Program-made: the position numbers and the translations under genes
Shown here: piece after piece, positions 51,570 through 62,280 of the stretch
How positions within the stretch are numbered: position 1 is the stretch's first letter
Layout: each line of letters begins with the position of its first letter
From: Bacteroidota bacterium
GTDB lineage: Bacteria; Bacteroidota; Bacteroidia; NS11-12g; UBA955
Assembly: GCA_005798825.1 (NCBI GenBank)
Contig: SYIL01000015.1
Location: forward strand, 42,437-106,436
Direction of reading: 5' to 3'
DNA: 64,000 nt
The notes under the pieces: generated by a model
Told to the model about the DNA's origin: nothing
The model's input: only the letters and a program-made list of their open reading frames with translations
Database searches by the model: none

Positions 51570-52364
51570 CTATGTATTTTCGCTTGGCCAGGATTTAATT
51601 TCAATTGTATTCCCCTCAAAAACTGCGTATTGCTGCGTATTTAACCAATCGCCTAGGTTTATATACGTTGCACCGCCAGTGAGTTTGATGTTTAGTGTTA
51701 AATGGCGATGGCCAAACACGTAAAAATTGGGCACCAAAACCTTATTGTCTTTGGTTTGGTTTTCACTCATTTGGCGGTGGTGGTTTTGCGCAAATTGGGT
51801 TAGATATTCTTTGGTATCTCCCATATAATTGCCCCCCATGGAATGCTTTTGGGAATGACGACTTCTTTTGCTTAAGAACTGTGCCATTCTTACACCGATA
51901 TCAGGATGTAAACAACGGAAAAGATATCTTGCGGGAGCAAACAAAAAAAACTTTTTTAATGCCCTATACATTCGCTCTTCACGGTGTAAGCCATCACCAT
52001 GGTGAAGATAAAAAACCTTGTCTAAGTACTCAAGTGTTGTGGGTTGGTGACATATTTCAACACCACATTCTTTTACCAAATAATCCAAATACCATAAATC
52101 ATGGTTACCCGGAAACACACACACCTTCACACCATTTTCTGTTGCGTTGGCAATACAAGCCAAAAATCTTACGAATCCTTTGGGAACAACTTTTTTATAC
52201 TCAAACCAAAAATCAAAAATGTCTCCCAACAAAAAAATTGTATGCGCATCTTTGGCTGCAAAATTTAACCAATCAACAATCTTTTTTTCTCTGATAATAG
52301 AGGTTTTTTCTGATGGAAAACCCAAATGAAAATCGCTGGCGAAATAAAGTTTTTTTCTTTCCAA
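51570..52364 (-). CDS. lpxH: UDP-2,3-diacylglucosamine diphosphatase
   Basis: YFASDFHLGF, LLGDIFDFWFEY, VFPGNHDLWYLDYL, YLHHGDG, VFGHRH. Confidence 0.9.
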   Translation of the reverse strand: MERKKLYFASDFHLGFPSEKTSIIREKKIVDWLNFAAKDAHTIFLLGDIFDFWFEYKKVVPKGFVRFLACIANATENGVKVCVFPGNHDLWYLDYLVKECGVEICHQPTTLEYLDKVFYLHHGDGLHREERMYRALKKFFLFAPARYLFRCLHPDIGVRMAQFLSKRSRHSQKHSMGGNYMGDTKEYLTQFAQNHHRQMSENQTKDNKVLVPNFYVFGHRHLTLNIKLTGGATYINLGDWLNTQQYAVFEGNTIEIKSWPSENT

Positions 52365-52373
52365 AATTCTTTT

Positions 52374-53375
52374 TTATACCCCTGTGAATTGAGACAATAA
52401 CCGTGTATCGTTTGTGAACATATCCCGAATATCGTGTATTTTATATTTAAGCATGGCTATTCTGTCGATGCCCATACCAAAAGCAAAACCGTTGTATACA
52501 TTAGAATCTATATTACACGCTGTTAATACATTTGGGTGAATCATACCACATCCCAAAATCTCTAACCACCCGGTCCCTTTGGTTAATTTTTTATTCTCTT
52601 CGGTATCTATTCCAGCCCAAATATCCATCTCTGCACTTGGTTCTGTAAAAGGAAAATAACTTGCCCTAAACCTAACCTTTGTTCCTTCTCCAAAAAATTG
52701 TTGTACAAAATAAAAAAGCGTTTGTTTTAAATCTGCGAATGTAACTTTTTTATCTACATACAAACCTTCCAATTGATGAAAAAAACAATTGCTTCTGGCA
52801 CTAATATCTTCATTTCTATATACTCTTCCTGGCATTATTATTCTCAAGGGCAACACCCCTTTTTTTAATTCTCTAATTTGAACCGAGCTTGTATGGGTTC
52901 TTAACATATTCAACCCTATAAAAAATGTATCCTGCATATCCCTTGCAGGGTGGTCTTCCTTAAAATTAAGCGCTGAAAAATTGTGATGATCGTCTTCTAT
53001 CTCAATTGCTTCTGCATAATCAAAACCCAATGACAAAAAAATACTCGATATTTTTTCTTCTACAATACGAATCGGATGCAAGGATCCTGGATTGTTTTGA
53101 TAGGTTGGAAATAATTTTTTATTATATCCTTGTTGTTGTTGGTTCTTACTGTGGTTATTCGTAACTGTATCCAGTGTTAATTTTTTTAAATCATTTAACA
53201 TTTCACCATATTTTTTTTTATCTACTGGTGGCAATAATTTAAAAGAATCAAATAAAAGTGAAACTTCTCCTTTCTTTGATAAAAAATCCAAACGAAATTT
53301 TTCTACTGTGTTTTTGTTGTCATCGAAAATAAAACTCAATACATTTTTTTCGCATTGTTGTATTTTATCAATCAT
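52374..53375 (-). CDS. pheS: Phenylalanine--tRNA ligase subunit alpha
   Basis: HPARDMQDTFFI, LRTHTSSVQIREL, HQLEGLYVDK, FAFGMGIDRIAMLKYKIHDIRDMF. Confidence 0.95.
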   Translation of the reverse strand: MIDKIQQCEKNVLSFIFDDNKNTVEKFRLDFLSKKGEVSLLFDSFKLLPPVDKKKYGEMLNDLKKLTLDTVTNNHSKNQQQQGYNKKLFPTYQNNPGSLHPIRIVEEKISSIFLSLGFDYAEAIEIEDDHHNFSALNFKEDHPARDMQDTFFIGLNMLRTHTSSVQIRELKKGVLPLRIIMPGRVYRNEDISARSNCFFHQLEGLYVDKKVTFADLKQTLFYFVQQFFGEGTKVRFRASYFPFTEPSAEMDIWAGIDTEENKKLTKGTGWLEILGCGMIHPNVLTACNIDSNVYNGFAFGMGIDRIAMLKYKIHDIRDMFTNDTRLLSQFTGV

Positions 53376-53708
53376 AAGACAAAAATACTCTACGCGTTTG
53401 TAATACCCAAGATAGATACACCCATAAATGCAATTTTTTATACAACCCAGTAATAATAAATTATATCATTAATTATTATAATTAATATTATATATTATAG
53501 CTATGTTGAAACCTTGATAAGTGTTATAAAAGTAAAAGTATGCATAAAATATAAAAACTAAGTATCAATATATCAATAATTTAATAATATATAAAACAAC
53601 AACAATAACAACCAAACCCAATAATTTACCCACGTTACATATTAAAAATGGAGCTGATAACAAATCAGTTTTCCACGCTCTTTCATTGTTTGATATAAAC
53701 GACAAAGT

Positions 53709-53724
53709 AGTTTCACGTGAAACA
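53709..53724. promoter_or_regulatory. parS-like ParB binding site
   Basis: AGTTTCACGTGAAACA; perfect 14-bp palindrome GTTTCACGTGAAAC, 15/16 to TGTTTCACGTGAAACA. Confidence 0.75.
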
Positions 53725-53728
53725 GTTT

Positions 53729-55468
53729 TTAATGAACGATTATACCAGAACTATACAAACTTATTTCTGGAAGTATAACTGTATTTTGAAGCTTAAAATT
53801 CACTCTCAAAGGCTTTTGTTGTATAAAAAACAATTCTGCACCTTCCATGAGTCTATTGGTTTTAAAATCAACAGCGTCTACTGTAGTAGTATGAAAACCC
53901 TCTTTGGCAACAGTATTGTTTATCCAACTGTAAAAAGAATATTCTCCTTCAGGTGCCAACAAAGACAGTGTACCCGCGAGGGTTTTTCTACTAACAGAAT
54001 CAAAATGATTAGGGTCAATATAACCAATAAAAGAAACGCCAGTACCGGATAATTTAAAAAAAACCCCCACATCGTTCGGGTTTTCCAATTGTAAGACACC
54101 CACATCTTGTATTTTAGATTTGGCCAATCCACGAACAATGGTTTTCTGCATAAACACTGGTGTAACAGGGATTTTTGGCAAATGAGGGTATTTGTAATCG
54201 GAGGGGGGCGAATCGATAGGAGATAAGGAATCCCAGTAACTTTTCAATGTATGGTTTGCCTGGGACTCACCCATCGCGGTGTCCGTCACCCACCAATTGT
54301 CGATTAAACTATTGTTTGTGGGAGAAAAATAAAGCGTATCGCCTGTTTGGGTTTTTATGTAACGGTAAACAATACCGCGATCATTAAAACACCTTTTTAT
54401 TTGTGCCGTACTTTTAAAAAAAGTATCTATATGCAAGAGATTTTTTACATAACCCAACATTTTTTTCTTGACCAATAACGTATCATTTGACCAGGACAAA
54501 TAGCGGCTTACATTAAGCCACTCATAAAACAAGGGAACCCCCACAACCATAGCATTACCCAAGCTGTCTATATACGCTGTTTTGAAAGTGTTGTTTATGG
54601 GGTAAAGGCTCGCAACAATTGTATCCTTAGAATCGATGGAACTGTAAAAAACCAAATAGGATTCATTGTTATCAATTAAAAAATTGTTGTTGTCGTTTTT
54701 TATAATAGTTGTATAAAATTGTTCATTACCCATACCCGAAAAGTGATAGATATTGTTTGGTAGATTTTCGGGTAAATAAATTTTTTGTCCCTGTTTTATG
54801 AAACAATTGTAAGTGCTTTTCTCACCCACGGTGGTTAAAACGCGAATAAAAATTTCTCCAGAATCTTTGCCTATTAACAATGTCGGGCATGCGATGGAAT
54901 TGCCTTCATTTAAGTCTTTAACAAAAGCGTTAAGATAAATAGTTTCGACGTGCTTGGGAAGTGTAAGGGTAATGGTATTTCTATAAATATTTTTTTTGAT
55001 TTGATTCGTGTCTGTGCTTGTGTTTGTATTCAAAATAATGGGAGAAGCCAAAACTTTACCTGTGGCTTGAATGTTTTCATTAAACACCAATCGAATCCTG
55101 GTTTTTCCTTTTGTGGGAGTATTTTCTATTGACATCAATACGGGCGCTGTGGTATCTTTTTCTCCCCCTTGGGGTTGAACCGGGTTTGCACAGCCTATGC
55201 CACCGCCCCCAAAAACCAACACCCCTCCCCATAGCATTACACAATGAAATCTACACAGTCCTAAAAAAAACAGTGAGCCATATTTGCCAAGCCTATATCC
55301 ATTTGCCAACCAACCACACAAAAGAAGCCAGGTTGTAAAATGCGCAACACCCGAAACACCCGAAACAACACCAACCGCCCACCCAAAACAATCACCACCC
55401 GTAAGATGTTTTTCAATGTGATTACGATCAAAAGAAAGGATTTTTTTACATGGGTTAGGGTTATTCAT
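53729..55468 (-). CDS. Ig-like (SbsA-type) domain protein
   Basis: CANPVQPQGGEKDTTAPVLMSIENTPTKGKTRIRLVFNENIQ; true start may be an internal Met near MLWGGVLVFGGGGIGC. Confidence 0.75.
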   Translation of the reverse strand: MNNPNPCKKILSFDRNHIEKHLTGGDCFGWAVGVVSGVSGVAHFTTWLLLCGWLANGYRLGKYGSLFFLGLCRFHCVMLWGGVLVFGGGGIGCANPVQPQGGEKDTTAPVLMSIENTPTKGKTRIRLVFNENIQATGKVLASPIILNTNTSTDTNQIKKNIYRNTITLTLPKHVETIYLNAFVKDLNEGNSIACPTLLIGKDSGEIFIRVLTTVGEKSTYNCFIKQGQKIYLPENLPNNIYHFSGMGNEQFYTTIIKNDNNNFLIDNNESYLVFYSSIDSKDTIVASLYPINNTFKTAYIDSLGNAMVVGVPLFYEWLNVSRYLSWSNDTLLVKKKMLGYVKNLLHIDTFFKSTAQIKRCFNDRGIVYRYIKTQTGDTLYFSPTNNSLIDNWWVTDTAMGESQANHTLKSYWDSLSPIDSPPSDYKYPHLPKIPVTPVFMQKTIVRGLAKSKIQDVGVLQLENPNDVGVFFKLSGTGVSFIGYIDPNHFDSVSRKTLAGTLSLLAPEGEYSFYSWINNTVAKEGFHTTTVDAVDFKTNRLMEGAELFFIQQKPLRVNFKLQNTVILPEISLYSSGIIVH

Positions 55469-55477
55469 GGGTATGAA

Positions 55478-57334
55478 TTATCTTCCAAAATGAACCAACA
55501 AAACCTGAATATCTACAGGATTTACACCACTAATTCTGCTCGCTTGACCAATGGTTGAGGGCCTTATTTTGTGCAATTTTTCTCTTGCTTCCAAACTGAT
55601 AGACGAAAATTTGTTAAAATCCAAATTGTGGGGGATAGTTATACCCTCTAATTTGCTCAATTTCTCGGCCTCAGCATTTTCCTTATTTATATAAGACTGG
55701 TATTTTATATAAATAAGAGCCCGCTCTTTTGCTTCGTTTTGATAGCCCAATAGTTTAATTTTAATATGGGGTATCTTTTCTAAGGTATCTAGTCCTATTT
55801 GTGGGCGAAGTAATAACTTGTGAGCACTTTGTTTTTCTGTAATTTCAACCCAGTCGCCAACATTGTCTTTCAACTCTGTGGGAGATACCTTAATTTGCTT
55901 TAGCAGTGTCAATATCTCTTGGGTTTGCGTGCGTATGTTGTTGAGTTCATCAACCCTTTGTTTGTCTGCTAGGCCAATGCCATGACCAATGGGTGTTAGG
56001 CGTTCATCTGCATTGTCTTGTCTAAGCGAGATGCGGTACTCTGCTCGAGAAGTAAACATTCTGTAGGGCTCTTCTGTACCCTTGTTTATTAGGTCATCGA
56101 TTAATACGCCGATGTACGCTTGATGTCTACCCAAAACAAGTGATTCTTTTTTCTGTAGGTTAAGGGCTGCATTTATTCCAGCCATTAAGCCCTGACAAGC
56201 GGCCTCTTCGTAACCCGTTGTTCCATTTATTTGACCCGCAAAATACAAACCACGAACCAATTTGGTTTCCAATGTGTTTTTGAGTTGGGTGGGATGAAAA
56301 AAATCATATTCTATAGCATAGCCGGGACGAAACATTTTGGCATTTTGAAACCCCGGTATTAATCTGAGAGCCCGCAATTGAATATTTTCCGGGAGAGAAG
56401 TGCTAAATCCATTTACATAGACTTCGCAAGTATTCCACCCTTCGGGTTCAACAAATATTTGGTGGCGTGTGCGTTCTGCAAATCTGTTTATTTTATCCTC
56501 AATGCTGGGACAGTAACGGGGACCCAATCCAGAAATGCTACCATTATACATCGGACTGTCTAAAAAACCCTCTCGCAAAACACCGTGAACTTCTTCGTTT
56601 GTATAGGTTATGTAACAACTTTTTTGAGAAAGCAAATCGTTTGTCGAAGGCAAATAACTAAACCTAGAATGCGGGGAATCACCCAGTTGTTCTTCCATTT
56701 TTGAGTAGTCTAACGATCGGCCATCTACCCTGGGAGGTGTTCCCGTTTTCATTCGGCCAACTGTAAAACCCAAGGCCAACAATTGTGCAGAAATTCCGAT
56801 TGATGCGTTTTCACCCATGCGCCCCCCACCAAAATTTTTTCTGCCTACATGTATGAAGCCATTTAAAAATGTACCGGTTGTCAAAACAACTTTTGTAGCC
56901 TTGAAGTGCAACCCCAAATCTGTAATAATACCAACAACCTCTTGATTTTCAATGAGTAAAGAAAATACACCATCTTGAAAAAAATCTATATTTTTGTTTT
57001 TTTCTAGGGTCAGGCGCCACTCTTCAGCAAATCGCCAACGATCACTTTGTGCCCTGGGGCTCCACATAGCCATACCCTTGCTTTTGTTGAGCATTCTAAA
57101 TTGTATCATGGTTTTATCGGTGATTATAGCCGACATTCCCCCCAAGGCGTCAATTTCTCTTATAATTTGACCTTTTGCCACTCCACCCATAGCTGGATTA
57201 CAACTCATTTTGGCGATTGTTTCCATATTCATTGTAACCAATAATACCTTACAACCCATTGTGGCTGCCGCATGGGCAGCTTCACATCCTGCATGTCCGG
57301 CGCCAACCACTATTATGTCATAGTGATTGTTCAT
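55478..57334 (-). CDS. mnmG: tRNA uridine-5-carboxymethylaminomethyl modification enzyme MnmG/GidA
   Basis: [75 protein letters not shown]. Confidence 0.97.
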   Translation of the reverse strand: MNNHYDIIVVGAGHAGCEAAHAAATMGCKVLLVTMNMETIAKMSCNPAMGGVAKGQIIREIDALGGMSAIITDKTMIQFRMLNKSKGMAMWSPRAQSDRWRFAEEWRLTLEKNKNIDFFQDGVFSLLIENQEVVGIITDLGLHFKATKVVLTTGTFLNGFIHVGRKNFGGGRMGENASIGISAQLLALGFTVGRMKTGTPPRVDGRSLDYSKMEEQLGDSPHSRFSYLPSTNDLLSQKSCYITYTNEEVHGVLREGFLDSPMYNGSISGLGPRYCPSIEDKINRFAERTRHQIFVEPEGWNTCEVYVNGFSTSLPENIQLRALRLIPGFQNAKMFRPGYAIEYDFFHPTQLKNTLETKLVRGLYFAGQINGTTGYEEAACQGLMAGINAALNLQKKESLVLGRHQAYIGVLIDDLINKGTEEPYRMFTSRAEYRISLRQDNADERLTPIGHGIGLADKQRVDELNNIRTQTQEILTLLKQIKVSPTELKDNVGDWVEITEKQSAHKLLLRPQIGLDTLEKIPHIKIKLLGYQNEAKERALIYIKYQSYINKENAEAEKLSKLEGITIPHNLDFNKFSSISLEAREKLHKIRPSTIGQASRISGVNPVDIQVLLVHFGR

Positions 57335-57798
57335 GATTTGTTTGTTTTGATTTCAAGGGGGGCCGTTGTTGAATTGCGCCACAAAGATAAGAAGGCATCT
57401 TCTTTTTGTCGCATTTCCCGGTTTTCCTTGTGCGTTTTATCTTTATACCCCAATAAATGGAATAAACCATGAGCCATAACGCGCAACAATTCTTCTTGGT
57501 ATGGCGTTGATAGAACAAGGCTGTTTTCTTTGACCCGGTCTATTGAAATGTATATTTCACCGTCAATGGTTTGGTGTGATGAAGACAAATCGAAACTAAT
57601 CACATCTGTAAACGATGTATGTTTTAGATATTTTATGTTCATCTTCACTAGGGCATGATCGGTCAAAAAAACATATTGTAAACCCAACAAAGTCATATTG
57701 TGATCTCGTGTAATTGTTTGAACCAAGGATCGAAAAAGTTCTCGCCTTCCTGCACCAGCAAAGGAATTTTTACCACAGAATTTGATCTTTTGTATCAT
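57331..57798 (-). CDS. ybeY: rRNA maturation RNase YbeY
   Basis: [37 protein letters not shown]; 4-nt overlaps with both neighbours. Confidence 0.93.
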   Translation of the reverse strand: MIQKIKFCGKNSFAGAGRRELFRSLVQTITRDHNMTLLGLQYVFLTDHALVKMNIKYLKHTSFTDVISFDLSSSHQTIDGEIYISIDRVKENSLVLSTPYQEELLRVMAHGLFHLLGYKDKTHKENREMRQKEDAFLSLWRNSTTAPLEIKTNKS

Positions 57799-59657
57799 TC
57801 TAACAGCAGAAGTGTTCCATTTTTAGTTGCGTATTTGTTTCTATAGTCGGCAATCACGCGGTAAACATAGATACCCGGGATGGACAAGGGATAGGAAAAA
57901 GAATTGTCTTGATGTCCATTCCATCCAATAAGAGCATCCCCCTCAAATAGTTTAGCACCCCATCGATTATAAATAAACAGGGTAGACTCCCCAAGGCCAA
58001 TGGCGGGGTTGCTTATGCGAAAAACAGGATTTGCCCCATTGGGCTTGAAAGCGTTTGGTATCAACAAAGTATCTTTTTGCTTATCATATCCCAAAAAAAC
58101 ACCCAATTCGTTTGAAAAGGCAACAAATTCATCGCCCGTTATTGTTTTCACCACAATCCGAAACAACACTGGTCCGTATAGATCATTTGGGATGGTATAC
58201 TCCTTGTTTTGTGTTCTATACAACATGTTCCACGTGGAACCTATTTTTCTTTCTATTGTGTAATCGTATGTGTATGAACTATTTATACAATTCCAACCTA
58301 TATAGGGGTTCCATGTTAGGGTTCGATTATTTTCTAACAGAAGGGTGTTTTGGTGAACACATGAACTATCGTCCGACAACCCACAATCATTTTTTCTGAT
58401 AAGCCGGTAGCTGGCAATTTCATTGCTTGTTTTTGTTACATAGTCGAAATAAGAGAAGGGTTTCTGTTGGGTGTATTTTGCCAAATCAAACCAGGTTGAA
58501 ATGGTTTTTTTTTGAAGCGTAGCAACCGACCCCGCCCCAGACAAAAACCAGTCACCCGCAATTTCTATTTCGTTTGGATTTGTTACGCTGACAGTATACA
58601 AATGGGTTGTTGACGGATTGTTTTGTTGGTGGGTATACCGGTGTTTGACTGCATTTGAGCTTGAACTTATTTTTTCGCCCATCTTTTTGGCACGAATCAC
58701 ATAAAGCACACTTGAATTTACAGTGAATGTTGAATCAATAAAAACATAAGGTCCAGCAGGGTTATTTGTAGCAAGAGGGTCGACCTTTCCCAAAAGAAAC
58801 CAGGAGTTTTGGCTCGAATCAAACCGCCACACAGAATAATATTCTGTTTTCCAACCCAAATACGCCGACCATGTAAGGGTAGATTTCTTGGTACACCAAA
58901 AATTAGCATCTTGTTTAAGTGTTAGTAGAATTGGAGAGTGGTAATTACTTATTAAACCACCATTTAAACAACTATCAAAAGCTGCTATAGCAAATTTATT
59001 TCCCCCAATAGTTGTATTAAATGTACTGGCTGTAAAGACATGTTGTGTTTCTGTGACCTCGCCAGTTAAAACATTTCCCACACCATCATATTTAAATAGG
59101 CTGTATCCTTTTATATCACGCTCTTTTGGGATAGACCAACCCGCAGACATACATTGACTTTGCAATTCTACAGACACACTGTCTGGTTCAAATTGGTCTG
59201 GTGCTTTGTCATCAATAAATACATGGTTTGAAATCAAACTATCTTTGCCGGTACAAGAAAAAAATGTGGAAATATAAAATTCCCATCTCTTTTTATTCGG
59301 CAACGTAATTGAAATACTCGAAATGGACAGTGTGGTCGTTTCTGCCATTTTGGTCCATGGCGAACTTGCATCCTCCCTACCAAATACTGTATGGTTTCGA
59401 AAACTCCCGCAATTGTCAACTGCTGGCTCTAGGCTTAGTGTCAATATTGAGCTAGTACGGTCTAAACAAGCACGCCGCAATTTAACTGGTTCACTCACAG
59501 CTTGAAGGCAATGGATGCTTGTCCAAAACACAAGAAACCCCATGCTTGAAAACAGATGGATGTTTTTGATGGTGTTAAAAAAACGGTATAATTCCCTCGA
59601 TATCAATGCGTATGGTGTTGATGGTTGGTATGTATGTTTTGCCTGTCGGTTCGACAC
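57795..59657 (-). CDS. T9SS type B / gliding motility-associated C-terminal domain protein
   Basis: C-terminus LIPNAFKPNGANPVFRISN...TLFIYNRWGAKLFEGDALIGWNGHQDN...GIYVYRVIADY. Confidence 0.88.
   Translation of the reverse strand: MSNRQAKHTYQPSTPYALISRELYRFFNTIKNIHLFSSMGFLVFWTSIHCLQAVSEPVKLRRACLDRTSSILTLSLEPAVDNCGSFRNHTVFGREDASSPWTKMAETTTLSISSISITLPNKKRWEFYISTFFSCTGKDSLISNHVFIDDKAPDQFEPDSVSVELQSQCMSAGWSIPKERDIKGYSLFKYDGVGNVLTGEVTETQHVFTASTFNTTIGGNKFAIAAFDSCLNGGLISNYHSPILLTLKQDANFWCTKKSTLTWSAYLGWKTEYYSVWRFDSSQNSWFLLGKVDPLATNNPAGPYVFIDSTFTVNSSVLYVIRAKKMGEKISSSSNAVKHRYTHQQNNPSTTHLYTVSVTNPNEIEIAGDWFLSGAGSVATLQKKTISTWFDLAKYTQQKPFSYFDYVTKTSNEIASYRLIRKNDCGLSDDSSCVHQNTLLLENNRTLTWNPYIGWNCINSSYTYDYTIERKIGSTWNMLYRTQNKEYTIPNDLYGPVLFRIVVKTITGDEFVAFSNELGVFLGYDKQKDTLLIPNAFKPNGANPVFRISNPAIGLGESTLFIYNRWGAKLFEGDALIGWNGHQDNSFSYPLSIPGIYVYRVIADYRNKYATKNGTLLLLE
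58226..58241. promoter_or_regulatory. parS-like ParB binding site inside CDS
   Basis: TGTTCCACGTGGAACC; perfect 14-bp palindrome GTTCCACGTGGAAC. Confidence 0.65.
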
Positions 59658-59669
59658 CTAATTTTTGTT

Positions 59670-60992
59670 TTATGTGTCACCAGCAAGTACATGTATAAAC
59701 GATTCTTTGTGTAAATAATTGTTTGCCAAATGGTTTAGGTCTTTTGGTGATATTGCCCATATACTGGGCAATACGGTTTCAAAATAGTCGATATCTAAAC
59801 CCTGTAAGAGCAAGTGTTGAACCTTGCTGTTCATTGCAAAGGGACCATCAAAGCCACTCCTAAATTGACCCGCATAATATTGTTTTATTTTATTCAGAGT
59901 TTCCAATGGCATGATGGTATCTCTTAAATTTTGGAATATCATATCAATGGTTTCAAAGGATTCTTGAGTATTTGTGCTATTAAATTCGCCAGCAATGGTC
60001 CAGGTAAAATCTTTAAAGGCGGGTTGAAAATAAGATGAAACACCGTAAGTAAGACCTTTTTCTTCCCGCAACACTTGCATTAATTGGCTGCCAAAATAAC
60101 CCCCGAGACACATATTTAGGAGTGTGAACGCATGCTTTTCCTTTATGTTTTTTGGGGAAATATGGGCTACCATTTGTAAACTGACCTGATTTGTATTGGC
60201 CACTTTGTGCTTGATTACAGTATTGTCTATTGGCAGATTGAAACAATGTTGAAACGTTGGCACAGAAAAATCACCTCCAGGATAGGGACTCATAATTGCA
60301 TTCGTTTTCGCAACAATTTCTTTGTCAATATCTCCAGATAGAAAAAGCATACAATCCGAAATAGGTAAATGTTTCTTGCGGTAATTTAAAAGGCAAGCAC
60401 TGTTTATTTTTTGACAATCATCGGTATTTCCAAAGCGCGTGAGTGGATGATTTGGGCCGTAAAGTTTTTCCATAGATTTACGCAGTGCCCAATATTTAGA
60501 TGTTTTCTGTTGCCTTTCAAGTGATGCAGAATGAACCAATATGGCCGATGCAACCTCTTGTTCAGGATAGCAAGCCGCGGAGGCGTTTTCTAATAACCAT
60601 GAAAAAACTTTTTCAAAATGTTTTTTCATGCAACGCAACACAATCGAAGAACCCATAAAAAGGGTTTCGGTTTGGTGGGTGGCGCCCAAGTGATCAAACA
60701 ATTGTATAATCTCAACTTCTTTTCTTTTTTTTGTGCCAGCAAAAATCAAATCACCTGCAAGAGAAGATTGGAAAGCTTGTTTTTGATGAAAAGAACCTTT
60801 TCCCCAAAACAACTCTATTTGAACTACACCAGTTGATTTTGTTTCCGAAATATAAAGTGGATAACCGCCCAGCGTTTTTGTTATCTCAATGGGTGGTGCA
60901 TTGAGTGAAACAATGTTTTTGGTGATGGGTTTTATAGATCTATAATCGGTCATTTTTTTTGGGGTGATAGTAGATAACAGACACGCTTTCAT
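59670..60992 (-). CDS. M16 family peptidase-like, lacks HXXEH (likely non-catalytic partner)
   Basis: VQIELFWGKGSFHQ...SSLAGDLIFAGT; C-terminal M16 features MCLGGYFGSQLMQVLREEKGLTYGVSSYF. Confidence 0.85.
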   Translation of the reverse strand: MKACLLSTITPKKMTDYRSIKPITKNIVSLNAPPIEITKTLGGYPLYISETKSTGVVQIELFWGKGSFHQKQAFQSSLAGDLIFAGTKKRKEVEIIQLFDHLGATHQTETLFMGSSIVLRCMKKHFEKVFSWLLENASAACYPEQEVASAILVHSASLERQQKTSKYWALRKSMEKLYGPNHPLTRFGNTDDCQKINSACLLNYRKKHLPISDCMLFLSGDIDKEIVAKTNAIMSPYPGGDFSVPTFQHCFNLPIDNTVIKHKVANTNQVSLQMVAHISPKNIKEKHAFTLLNMCLGGYFGSQLMQVLREEKGLTYGVSSYFQPAFKDFTWTIAGEFNSTNTQESFETIDMIFQNLRDTIMPLETLNKIKQYYAGQFRSGFDGPFAMNSKVQHLLLQGLDIDYFETVLPSIWAISPKDLNHLANNYLHKESFIHVLAGDT

Positions 60993-62196
60993 CTGTAAGT
61001 GTTGCTGATGCGTCTGTTAAAACAGCCTTCAAACTAGCGTTTTCCAAATGAGAGACTTCTTTATTAATCCCTTCTAAATCCCCAGCATTTTCATAATAGC
61101 ACAGTTTTTGAGCCAGTTGCATTGGTTGAACAGCCTCAAAAAGCAAATGACTCAATTGCCTATTTATACACCCTTGCATTGATTTTTTCAATGTTGAAGA
61201 GGGCAAAAACAAGGATTTACAAACGTCGAGTAGGGCCTTTTCGCAGGTCAAATGTGAAACACCGTCATTCATTATACCATACAACACAAACAAACCTTCC
61301 GCTAAACCACGCATATAAAAACATTCTGCAGCATTGAGTAATTGTTTGCTTTTGACCAATTCAAGTTGAAGTGGAGAGACGTCAGACCCCCCCAACAGTT
61401 CAGCAAACAAGTCTAGGTTAATAGACCGAGGGTCTAAAAAAACAGGCCCCCTCCACACCAAAAAAACGGCAGGATTGGGACTTACATCAAGGGATTCCAA
61501 AAAACGGCGCGAACTTGGTTTTTTTTCCTGGAGATAGTTGTTTTGATTAGCAGACTCTAATTTTTTAATATCGCCAAACCACTTTTCGCACAACAGTTTT
61601 GTTTGGTTTAAGGAAATATCTCCTACAACAGAAACAATAGCATTTTGGGGACCATAAAATTGGTTGTAAAATGCTTGAACTTCTTCAAGGCTTGCAGTTT
61701 CAATATGTTCAATAGATTCTCCAATAGTCGGCCATCTGTAAGGGCTTTGGGAATAAACAATTTTGCGGATGTGGTGCCACAAAAATCCAAATGGCGCATT
61801 ATAGCATCGTTGTTTAAATTCCTCAACCACTACCCCCCGTTGAACAGAAAGGGATTTTTCATTTATGTTCAAAGATTTCATGCGATCGCTCTCAAGCCAA
61901 AATGCAGTTTCAATATTTTCGCGGGGCATTACCAAATGGTAATTGGTAATCTCGTTCGTGGTGAATGCGTTGTTTTGTCCACCAGCTTCTTCAACTTCTT
62001 TATCAAACAAGGGCACATTGGCGCTACCAGAAAACATTAAATGTTCAAAAAGGTGAGCAAAACCTGTTCGATTGGGAGATTCGTCCCGAGCACCCACATT
62101 ATACAATGTGTTCAATACAATTGTTGTTCTGCTTTTATCTTCAAGATGGATGACCCGCAGGCCATTTGACAATTCGAATTTTTTGTATGAATGCAC
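60940..62196 (-). CDS. M16 family zinc metallopeptidase
   Basis: NRTGFAHLFEHLMFSGS (HXXEH) at the N-terminus. Confidence 0.92.
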   Translation of the reverse strand: MHSYKKFELSNGLRVIHLEDKSRTTIVLNTLYNVGARDESPNRTGFAHLFEHLMFSGSANVPLFDKEVEEAGGQNNAFTTNEITNYHLVMPRENIETAFWLESDRMKSLNINEKSLSVQRGVVVEEFKQRCYNAPFGFLWHHIRKIVYSQSPYRWPTIGESIEHIETASLEEVQAFYNQFYGPQNAIVSVVGDISLNQTKLLCEKWFGDIKKLESANQNNYLQEKKPSSRRFLESLDVSPNPAVFLVWRGPVFLDPRSINLDLFAELLGGSDVSPLQLELVKSKQLLNAAECFYMRGLAEGLFVLYGIMNDGVSHLTCEKALLDVCKSLFLPSSTLKKSMQGCINRQLSHLLFEAVQPMQLAQKLCYYENAGDLEGINKEVSHLENASLKAVLTDASATLTDESVSVIYYHPKKNDRL

Positions 62197-62225
62197 GACA
62201 CAAAGGTACCAAATTCAAAAGAAGC

Positions 62226-62259
62226 ATAAAAAAGCCTTGTTGGGATTACCAACAAGGCT
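62226..62259 (-). terminator. Rho-independent terminator downstream of ssb
   Basis: agccttgttgg-gatta-ccaacaaggct perfect 11-bp stem with A-run on + side, i.e. U-tract on - strand. Confidence 0.85.
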
Positions 62260-62280
62260 CTTTCACTGTACAGTGTTTGA

